This document shows, piece by piece, positions 1 through 4,641 of a stretch of DNA of 7,056 nt. Every line of letters starts with the position of its first letter. The stretch's first letter is position 1. The stretch comes from CAMQVM01 sp044433365 (lineage in GTDB: Bacteria; Bacteroidota; Bacteroidia; Bacteroidales; Rikenellaceae), in assembly GCA_044433365.1 (NCBI GenBank), contig JAWXTR010000126.1:1-7056 (forward strand), in the 5' to 3' direction. Both the position numbers and the translations under genes were made by a program. The notes beneath the pieces were generated by a model, which did not search any database, was not told the origin of the DNA, and saw only the letters and a program-made list of their open reading frames with translations.

Positions 1-32
1 AGCAGGGCTACGTCTCTACTGCTGGGGGCGGT

Positions 33-93
33 TACCTTGGGGCGATTACAGACGTTAGACCCAATGTCTGTACCTTGGTTCGATTTTAGACAT
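33..93 (+). repeat. Two direct repeats of about 23 bp, 38 bp apart
   Basis: TACCTTGGGGCGATTACAGA at 33-52 recurs as TACCTTGGTTCGATTTTAGA at 71-90. About 18 of 23 positions match when the copies are extended to 55 and 93. The start-to-start distance is 38 bp. Only two copies are visible and they are diverged, so this is not a CRISPR array. They may be subunits of a larger repeat that continues left of the window. Confidence 0.55.
47..72 (+). repeat. Hairpin of 10 bp with a 6-nt loop
   Basis: TACAGACGTT (47-56) pairs with AATGTCTGTA (63-72) around the loop AGACCC. There is one G-T wobble (54/65) and no mismatch. No T-run follows, so it is not an intrinsic terminator. It lies between the two direct-repeat copies and is probably part of the same element. 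Confidence 0.5.
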
Positions 94-156
94 CGTCTTA
101 GAGGTGTTAAATCTTTAACGTTTTTCTTTTATCGAATTGAAAAATTGCTTGTTTAA

Positions 157-165
157 GGGGGGGGG
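157..165 (+). repeat. G9 homopolymer tract
   Basis: Nine consecutive G residues stand in otherwise AT-rich sequence, directly after a TAA. Such tracts are prone to slipped-strand length change. No gene start or promoter that it could switch is visible here, so a phase-variation role is not supported. Its left flank resembles the repeat at 6771-6805. Confidence 0.6.
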
Positions 166-198
166 TAACAACAGATTTTGAGAAAGAGCCGTTTTTTT

Positions 199-240
199 AT
201 TACCTTCATTTTTGCACTTTTGTGCAAAAATGAAGGTAAT
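199..240. repeat. Perfect 19-bp inverted repeat with TTTT loop
   Basis: ATTACCTTCATTTTTGCAC (199-217) is followed by TTTT and then its exact reverse complement (222-240). T7 precedes the hairpin on the plus strand; downstream on that strand is TTAGAGGTTTTTT, a delayed T-run. On the minus strand the hairpin is followed by A residues, so it is not the mdh terminator, and mdh has a better one at 305-335. It could end a plus-strand gene left of the window, or be a small mobile or REP-like palindrome. Confidence 0.6.
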
Positions 241-304
241 TTAGAGGTTTTTTAAGCACGTAACTATTTGTAAATTAACTCGATATTAGTTTTACTAATG
301 ACCC

Positions 305-335
305 AAAAAAGAGGTGCTCACATTGTGGGCACCTC
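305..335 (-). terminator. Intrinsic terminator after mdh
   Basis: Read on the minus strand, GAGGTGCCCAC pairs with GTGAGCACCTC around a 3-nt loop, giving 11 pairs including one wobble. A run of six T follows at once (A305-310 on the plus strand). It starts 33 bp after the mdh stop codon and is the natural 3' end of the gcvH-mdh transcript. Confidence 0.9.
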
Positions 336-368
336 AAATATTTTCGATTTGATTTATCGAATTTTTAA

Positions 369-1313
369 CTATAAAACGCCTGTTTCGAAAAGGATAGCGT
401 TAGTAGCTCTAACAGCAGCAGCAGATTTTTCGAAAAGTGCTTTTTCTTCCTCTGTAAGAGAGATTTCAAGAACTTTTTCAACACCGTTTTTGCCGATAAC
501 AGCAGGAACACCAATACAAATATCGTTTTGACCATATTCGCCCTCAAGAGCAACACATGAAACGATAACTTTCTTTTGGTCACGTAGGATAGACTCAACT
601 ACAGAAGCAGCAGCAGCACCTGGAGCATACCAAGCAGAAGTTCCTAAAAGACCTGTAAGAGTTGCACCACCAACCATTGTGTCAGCAACAACTTTTGCAA
701 GAACCTCAGCAGAAGCAAATTCTGATACAGGAATACCTTTGTAAGTAGCTTTAGAAACTAGAGGAATCATAGTAGTATCACCATGACCACCAATTACCAT
801 ACCCTCAACTTCGTTAGTATTAACGTTAAGAGCTTTACTTAAATAGCATTTGAAACGAGAGCTATCAAGAGCACCACCCATACCAAATACTTGGTTTTTA
901 GGAAGACCTGTTGCTTTAAGAGCAAGATAAGTCATAGGGTCCATTGGGTTAGAAACCACAATGATAACTGCATTTGGAGAATATTTAAGACACTCTGTAG
1001 CAACAGTTTTAACGATATTTGCGTTAGTACCGATAAGCTCTTCACGAGTCATGCCTGGTTTACGAGGAAGACCTGAAGTGATTACGATAACGTCAGAATC
1101 AGCAGTAGCAGCGTAATCATTAGTTACACCAGTGATTTTTGTATCGAAATCCATAAGAGTAGCAGTTTGGAAAATATCAAGAATTTTACCCTCTGCGAAT
1201 CCCTCTTTGATGTCTAATAATACAAGTTCACTACAAACTTCACGAGTTGCTAATACATTTGCACAAGTTGCACCTACGTTGCCTGCACCGACAACAGTTA
1301 CTTTGTTTGACAT
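369..1313 (-). CDS. mdh: Malate dehydrogenase, NAD-dependent (LDH-like type)
   Basis: Interconverts malate and oxaloacetate with NAD(H) in the cytoplasm. In anaerobic Bacteroidota the reductive direction usually feeds fumarate and succinate formation. The 314-residue length is typical. The N-terminal Rossmann domain carries GAGNVG at 9-14, and D34 at the end of the second strand favours NAD over NADP. The catalytic and substrate-binding set is complete: R84 and R90 in the GLPRKPGMTR mobile loop (R84 marks malate rather than lactate dehydrogenase), N122 in SNPMD, D150 and R153 in LDSSRF, and H177 in GGHGDT. The start is the only sensible ATG, preceded by A/T-rich sequence without a Shine-Dalgarno. 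It lies 44 bp after gcvH with no terminator between, so co-transcription is likely, and it ends at a strong terminator. Nothing is truncated. Confidence 0.97.
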   Translation of the reverse strand: MSNKVTVVGAGNVGATCANVLATREVCSELVLLDIKEGFAEGKILDIFQTATLMDFDTKITGVTNDYAATADSDVIVITSGLPRKPGMTREELIGTNANIVKTVATECLKYSPNAVIIVVSNPMDPMTYLALKATGLPKNQVFGMGGALDSSRFKCYLSKALNVNTNEVEGMVIGGHGDTTMIPLVSKATYKGIPVSEFASAEVLAKVVADTMVGGATLTGLLGTSAWYAPGAAAASVVESILRDQKKVIVSCVALEGEYGQNDICIGVPAVIGKNGVEKVLEISLTEEEKALFEKSAAAVRATNAILFETGVL

Positions 1314-1357
1314 AATAATAAATATTTAAATAAGTAATTTGTTTAGTTTAATATCGA

Positions 1358-1735
1358 TTAACCAATTAATTCAGCATACTGCTCAGCAGAAAGAAGTCCT
1401 TCGAGTTCAGAAGCATCTGTAATTTTGATTTTAATCATCCAACCCTCACCATAAGGATCTTTATTTACACTCTCAGGAGCATCAGCTAAAGCCTCGTTAA
1501 ACTCTAAAACCTCGCCACCAACTGGGATAAATGCGTCAGAAACAGTTTTTACAGCCTCGATAGAGCCAAAAGTCTCATCTTTTTCAAGAGTTTCACCAAC
1601 AGTGTCAACATCTACAAATACGATGTCACCAAGTTGATCTTGAGCGAAATCTGTAATGCCAATGTAAGCAACATCGCCCTCTACTCGAATCCACTCATGG
1701 TCGTTCGAGTATTTTAAATTTTCAGGAATATTCAT
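1358..1735 (-). CDS. gcvH: Glycine cleavage system H protein
   Basis: Lipoyl-bearing shuttle protein of the glycine cleavage complex: it carries the aminomethyl group from the P protein to the T protein and is reoxidised by the L protein, in the cytoplasm. The 125-residue length is standard. The N-terminal YSNDHEWIRVEG and GITDFAQDQLGDIVFVD blocks are typical of the family. The lipoylation site is K63 in SIEAVKTVSD, followed by the conserved P-x-GGEV turn (71-76), and NKDPYGEGWMIKIK (91-104) closes the fold. AAAGG lies two bases before the ATG, a short spacing for ribosome binding. No gcvT or gcvP lies in the window; mdh follows 44 bp downstream. A long dyad-rich leader upstream suggests its own promoter. 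H-like proteins can also serve lipoate relay, but the sequence looks like ordinary GcvH. Confidence 0.97.
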   Translation of the reverse strand: MNIPENLKYSNDHEWIRVEGDVAYIGITDFAQDQLGDIVFVDVDTVGETLEKDETFGSIEAVKTVSDAFIPVGGEVLEFNEALADAPESVNKDPYGEGWMIKIKITDASELEGLLSAEQYAELIG

Positions 1736-1785
1736 AACCTTTATATTTTAAGTTTAAAACTATTAAATCATATATTTCAGACCAA

Positions 1786-1897
1786 TTCCTTGAGCTTTCA
1801 GTATATATAAAAGTGTGCCAACGCCTATTTTAAAAGGCATTCAATAATATATTTTACTCGCTTATTGTTAAATAAATAACAATAAAAGCTCAAAAAA
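1786..1897 (-). promoter_or_regulatory. Candidate structured RNA leader (or small RNA) upstream of gcvH
   Basis: On the minus strand an outer stem pairs 1897-1883 with 1786-1800: 15 pairs, including the perfect 9-bp core TTGAGCTTT / AAAGCTCAA (1790-1798 / 1885-1893), three G-U wobbles and no mismatch. Inside lie a perfect 9-bp hairpin TTATTGTTA / TAACAATAA (1862-1870 / 1877-1885), which competes with the outer stem for 1883-1885; a weaker AT stem (1800-1808 / 1847-1858, with a 3-nt bulge); and GCCT / AGGC (1823-1826 / 1835-1838). The shape resembles a three-way junction. It does not match the glycine riboswitch or any other class I recognise. A coincidental fold in AT-rich DNA remains possible. 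Confidence 0.35.
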
Positions 1898-1914
1898 ATA
1901 GTCTTAAATAGACC

Positions 1915-1948
1915 TTTACCCTAGTGTAAAATACTCTAGTGTAAATAC
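1915..1948. promoter_or_regulatory. Two CTAG-centred dyads in tandem, possible operator upstream of gcvH
   Basis: TTTACCCTAGTGTAAA (1915-1930) is a 16-bp near-palindrome with one mismatched position, centred on CTAG. A second copy of the right half, CTCTAGTGTAAATAC (1934-1948), has its CTAG 15 bp further on and a weaker dyad, TACTCTAGTGTA (1932-1943). The word CTAGTGTAAA thus occurs twice in tandem. A smaller dyad, GTCTTAAATAGAC (1901-1913), sits beside it. The position upstream of gcvH suits a regulator-binding site, but no regulator or promoter was identified. The rest of the 1736-1993 gap holds only AT-rich sequence and the leader fold listed separately. Confidence 0.4.
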
Positions 1949-1993
1949 GTAAAAAATTGCATTTTATTGTGTAGGATAGCATAACTACAAAAC

Positions 1994-2035
1994 AAAAAAA
2001 TTTACCATTTTCACGTAACAAAAATAGTAAATTTT
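1994..2035 (-). terminator. Intrinsic terminator after the RsmI-like gene
   Basis: On the minus strand AATTTACTATTTT pairs with AAAATGGTAAATT across a 9-nt loop: 13 pairs with one U-G wobble, extendable by two A-U pairs at the base. A T-run (A1994-2000 on the plus strand) follows directly. It begins 13 bp after the methyltransferase stop and separates this transcript from gcvH. The wobble would be a mismatch on the plus strand, which supports the minus-strand reading. Confidence 0.85.
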
Positions 2036-2048
2036 ATTTGATTTCCAA

Positions 2049-2759
2049 CTATCCAATAAGAAAAATTGTAGGAATTTTTTTAATATCTGGTTTTGTGCTC
2101 TTTTTCCACTCTGAAATGGTCTTAGTTTTAATAAATTGCGTGTTTGCCATTAGGTTTGCTGCCACTGACAATTTAATATTTGCACCAAGTTCACTTACCA
2201 AATCATCAAACATTTTATCGGCACGGTAGGGTGCTTCAATAAATATTTGTGTTTGATTTTTTGATATTACTGCACGCTCTAACTCCTTAATTTTCGACTT
2301 TTTTTCAGCTCCTTTTATTGGCAAATAGCCATGAAAAGCAAAAGATTGACCATTAAGCCCCGAACACATCAGAGAGATAATTATTGAAGATGGTCCAACA
2401 AGCGGAATAATCTCAATACCTTTCTTGTGAGCAGCTAAAACCAAATCTGAACCAGGGTCGGCAACTGCTGGCACTCCAGCCTCGGACATCAACCCACAAG
2501 AAACACCCTTTAGTAGCGGCTCTAACATTGCACTAACCTCAGTCGAAGCAGTATGCTCTGAGAGTTCGCAAAACTCTAGTGTATCAATCTTTTTTGATAG
2601 TTTTAAAGAGGAGATAAAACGTCGAGCAGTACGAAGATTTTCAACTACAAAATAGTCGAGCGAATCAATAATCTTACTGTTTGCCTCTGGCAACTGCTCA
2701 AATATATTATCGGTTTCAGCTATTGGTGTTGGAATAAGATATAGCTTACCTTTACTCAT
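2049..2759 (-). CDS. Short RsmI-like SAM-dependent methyltransferase (tetrapyrrole methylase fold)
   Basis: Member of the SAM-dependent tetrapyrrole methylase superfamily closest to RsmI, which 2'-O-methylates C1402 of 16S rRNA. Visible family blocks are LYLIPTPI (6-13), the DYFVVENLRTARRF segment (35-48) matching the AEDTR region of RsmI, SEAGVPAVADPG (92-103) matching SDAGTPxxSDPG, PLVGPSSIIISLMCSGL (119-135), and FIEAPYR (173-179) matching the YESPHR block. At 236 residues it is about 50 shorter than typical RsmI and seems to lack the C-terminal extension. Such short versions can coexist with a full RsmI, so the rRNA target is uncertain and no symbol is given. Its ATG lies inside the last codons of the FKBP gene (8-bp overlap), with GAGG about 12 bases upstream, which suggests translational coupling. 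A terminator follows closely. Confidence 0.85.
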   Translation of the reverse strand: MSKGKLYLIPTPIAETDNIFEQLPEANSKIIDSLDYFVVENLRTARRFISSLKLSKKIDTLEFCELSEHTASTEVSAMLEPLLKGVSCGLMSEAGVPAVADPGSDLVLAAHKKGIEIIPLVGPSSIIISLMCSGLNGQSFAFHGYLPIKGAEKKSKIKELERAVISKNQTQIFIEAPYRADKMFDDLVSELGANIKLSVAANLMANTQFIKTKTISEWKKSTKPDIKKIPTIFLIG

Positions 2760-3822
2760 CCTCGTCGTCCTCTGTTTCGTCGGTTACTTCAATAATAAAG
2801 ACTAAAGGCTCATTTGGACGTATTAAAGTGTTTCCACTTGTGCTTCCATCTTCACCATAAGCTAGATTTGACGACATTATACCTATAGCCTTCTCTCCAA
2901 GTCTCATATTATATATCATCTCTCTAAAACCAGTGATATATGTATCATCATCACTACTTCCATAAGTAAACGATAGAGGAACGTAACTATCTGAATCATC
3001 TGTTGGTTCAACGTAGATATTGTGGTCTTTAGCTACCGCTGCAACGTTTGTATCAAACACGAAACCGTCAGTAAATTTACCTGTATACCATACATTTACA
3101 GTAGTATCTGTACTAATTGTATCAGCATCTGGACACTCAACCAATTTTTTCATATATAACATTGAGTAGTCAGCAATAGAGTCATCAACAGCTAATCCTA
3201 ACTCTTCTGTTGCATAAAGCAAAACCTCCATTCTCTCATACTCAACCATATCAGAAATACGGCTATTAAATCTCATTTTTATGTGGGCAGGAGCGTATGA
3301 AGATAGATAAGAGTTACCCTCATAGCCTGTAGGAATACTTGTTCCCTCGGCTGCTGTACCACTATATACATATTTACTAAGCGCAATAATCTCTACCGAG
3401 TCCATAAGACCCATATTTTGAAGAGCATAAATTTGAGCTTGAGATAGGTAGTAAGCCGAATAGTAGTAAGATACTCTATCTGGCACAAAGTGAGTATAGT
3501 AGGTAAATGTACCTAATGTATCGGCCATAGCAGAGTACATGTTGTAGTAGTAGTTGCCATCTAATGTTTGTGCACTATAAGTCACCTCTACCCAATCATC
3601 ATCAGCAAATGTAAGCGTCGACGAACTACTAGTAACCTTATGAACTTTCATAAACAGCCCCTCTTCGTACTCCTCCATATCTGGACGATTAGCACTTATC
3701 CAAGCTCTAAGCGACTCTAGCTGTAGCTCTTCACTATTGTCTTCGGCTTGTTTCACACATGAGCCAAACATGCTCACTCCAACTAACGATGCAATAATTG
3801 CATTTAAAAAAAACTTTCTCAT
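2752..3822 (-). CDS. FKBP-type peptidyl-prolyl isomerase lipoprotein with two FKBP-like regions
   Basis: Predicted envelope folding factor (cis-trans isomerisation at proline). Residues 1-21 are a signal peptide and C22 is the likely lipid-anchored cysteine (MFGSC, a loose lipobox). Residues about 75-160 look like a degenerate FKBP repeat (WVEVTYSAQTLDG, then LMDSVEIIALSKYVYSG) interrupted by a Tyr/Ser-rich stretch at 91-131. The C-terminal domain, about 240-347, is a good FKBP: Y246, F256-D257, F285, I296, G298-F299, LAYG at 320-323 and F342 match the FKBP12 pocket, with Phe in place of the pocket Trp. The tail DETEDDEDE is very acidic. GAAGGGAATAAG before the ATG is an unusually good Shine-Dalgarno for this phylum. 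It follows the smaller FKBP gene after 171 bp and overlaps the methyltransferase gene by 8 bp. Clients are unknown. Confidence 0.88.
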   Translation of the reverse strand: MRKFFLNAIIASLVGVSMFGSCVKQAEDNSEELQLESLRAWISANRPDMEEYEEGLFMKVHKVTSSSSTLTFADDDWVEVTYSAQTLDGNYYYNMYSAMADTLGTFTYYTHFVPDRVSYYYSAYYLSQAQIYALQNMGLMDSVEIIALSKYVYSGTAAEGTSIPTGYEGNSYLSSYAPAHIKMRFNSRISDMVEYERMEVLLYATEELGLAVDDSIADYSMLYMKKLVECPDADTISTDTTVNVWYTGKFTDGFVFDTNVAAVAKDHNIYVEPTDDSDSYVPLSFTYGSSDDDTYITGFREMIYNMRLGEKAIGIMSSNLAYGEDGSTSGNTLIRPNEPLVFIIEVTDETEDDEDE

Positions 3823-3941
3823 CTTATTCCCTTCAAAACAGTAGAGGTCTTACCCCTATTTATATTTCTTTTAATTTATTTTCAAAATATCTATATTATA
3901 TATCAAGTAGCTTTTCAACAGTAAAAAACAGAAATTATTTC

Positions 3942-3987
3942 AGGGGAGTTCTAAATTCTGGCTTTTGAGAGATTTTAGAAGTTCCCT
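3942..3987. repeat. Imperfect inverted repeat between the two FKBP genes, sharing a core with 6801-6813
   Basis: AGGGGAGTTCTAAA (3942-3955) faces TTTAGAAGTTCCCT (3974-3987): 14 positions, with one G-G mismatch and one G-U wobble as plus-strand RNA, two mismatches as minus-strand RNA. On the minus strand it begins a few bases after the stop of the 174-residue FKBP gene, and T6 lies about 12 bases beyond it, so it may act as a loose terminator or transcript end. The core AGGGGAGTTCTAA recurs exactly at 6801-6813, which points to a dispersed repeat. Confidence 0.55.
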
Positions 3988-3993
3988 TCAACT

Positions 3994-4518
3994 CTATTTT
4001 ACTATTTCTACAACATCTACAAACATCATTATAGATGAATACTCAGGTACTACCCCATTTCGTCTATCTCCATACGCCATTCCACTTGGCATATAAAGCA
4101 TTGTTGAATCACCAACAGAGCTGCTACGTAAGCCAACGGTCAAACCCTGTATTACCTCACTAACTCCATATTTAATTCCTAGCGGCTCATATTCATCTAT
4201 GGATGTAAATCCATTTTCTTCGGCTATATCACTTATATTTGTACCAAAGAGCGACCCTTGACCACTCGAAAAAAGATAGGCGGCATAGTTAATGTATACC
4301 GAATCACCCACCTCTAAAATTACAGAGGTATCGACACTCTCGCTATTCATATCTACACTATATACATTATCTCTAAAAGAGTAAGTTATACTATTACTAT
4401 CGAGATAATCTTCGATTAGAGTCATCTGTCCGTAGTCTGTCTCTTCTTCTGAAAGCGTACCACAAGAAAAAACAGAGATAAGAAGTAGAAATAGATATAT
4501 TACCTTTATTTTTATCAT
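3994..4518 (-). CDS. Small FKBP-type peptidyl-prolyl isomerase lipoprotein
   Basis: Predicted lipid-anchored FKBP-fold protein of 174 residues. A hydrophobic signal segment (residues 5-18) ends in VFSC, with C19 the probable lipidated residue, followed by an acidic linker. The FKBP domain covers about 70-174: GDSVYINYAAYL (71-82), GVSEVIQGLTVGL (118-130), VGDSTMLYMPSGMAYG (135-150) and the closing strand IMMFVDVVEIV (163-173). Pocket residues Y78, V122-I123, Y149 and F166 are kept. The FKBP12 Asp37 position appears to be G92 and the Trp59 position L126, so catalysis may be weak and a chaperone-like or structural role is possible. A promoter lies just upstream. The larger FKBP gene follows 171 bp downstream, suggesting a duplicated pair of related function; GldI-type motility lipoproteins are similar in build, but nothing here shows that link. 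Confidence 0.85.
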   Translation of the reverse strand: MIKIKVIYLFLLLISVFSCGTLSEEETDYGQMTLIEDYLDSNSITYSFRDNVYSVDMNSESVDTSVILEVGDSVYINYAAYLFSSGQGSLFGTNISDIAEENGFTSIDEYEPLGIKYGVSEVIQGLTVGLRSSSVGDSTMLYMPSGMAYGDRRNGVVPEYSSIMMFVDVVEIVK

Positions 4519-4547
4519 ATTTTTATATTGCTCATTAGCCAGTAGAA

Positions 4548-4577
4548 CAAATCTAAACCACTAATAATTTCAACAAA
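4548..4577 (-). promoter_or_regulatory. Bacteroidota-type promoter for the small FKBP gene
   Basis: Read on the minus strand, TTTG (4577-4574) is followed after 18 bases by TAGATTTG (4555-4548), an exact TAnnTTTG -7 box. The consensus spacing for the phylum is about 19, so the fit is close. Transcription would start near 4541, leaving a leader of roughly 20-25 bases before the ATG at 4518. It implies that the FKBP genes are transcribed independently of the peptidase gene. Confidence 0.6.
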
Positions 4578-4604
4578 CTGTGCAAATATAGTTAAAATAT
4601 GGTA

Positions 4605-4628
4605 TTTAATAGCAAACTTCCTATTAAA
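4605..4628 (-). terminator. Weak hairpin after the M3 peptidase gene
   Basis: TTTAATAG (4605-4612) and CTATTAAA (4621-4628) form a perfect 8-bp stem with an 8-nt loop, about 13 bp beyond the peptidase stop codon on the minus strand. The stem is AT-rich and no T-run follows on that strand, so it is at best a weak transcript end. No better terminator is visible in the 4519-4641 gap. Confidence 0.3.
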
Positions 4629-4641
4629 AAGGGAAATTTCA

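Larger units (their letters stand above)
1..110. repeat. GC-richer, hairpin-rich intergenic repeat patch at the window edge
   Basis: This patch is clearly richer in G and C than the sequence to its right. It begins with AGC-AGG-GCT followed by ACGTCTCTAC, which looks like the loop and right arm of a palindrome whose left arm lies outside the window. AGCAG (1-5) can also pair with CTGCT (19-23). Direct repeats and a 10-bp hairpin follow and are listed separately. No gene is supported between 1 and the mdh stop at 369. Dispersed intergenic palindromes of the REP type look like this, but the assignment is inference. Confidence 0.45.

Noticed and set aside
33..93. Possible CRISPR repeats
   Set aside because: There are only two diverged copies, the repeats have no defined ends, and no cas gene is in the window.
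40..105. tRNA-like GGTTCGATT (78-86) resembling a T-loop
   Set aside because: The flanking bases do not form the five-pair T-stem, and no acceptor or anticodon arm can be built around it.
1..156. Open plus-strand frame of 51 codons ending in TAA at 154-156
   Set aside because: It runs through direct repeats and a hairpin, no start is visible, and the translation shows no family I recognise. It could only be judged with sequence to the left.
298..531. Plus-strand frame of 77 codons opposite the 3' end of mdh
   Set aside because: It starts beside the mdh terminator and then runs antisense through conserved mdh sequence. It is a shadow of a certain gene.
1736..1993. Glycine riboswitch before gcvH
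   Set aside because: The conserved aptamer motifs of the class are absent on the minus strand, and the visible fold has a different layout.
2038..2229. Plus-strand frame opposite the methyltransferase C-terminus
   Set aside because: It is antisense to a well-supported gene and has no recognisable features.
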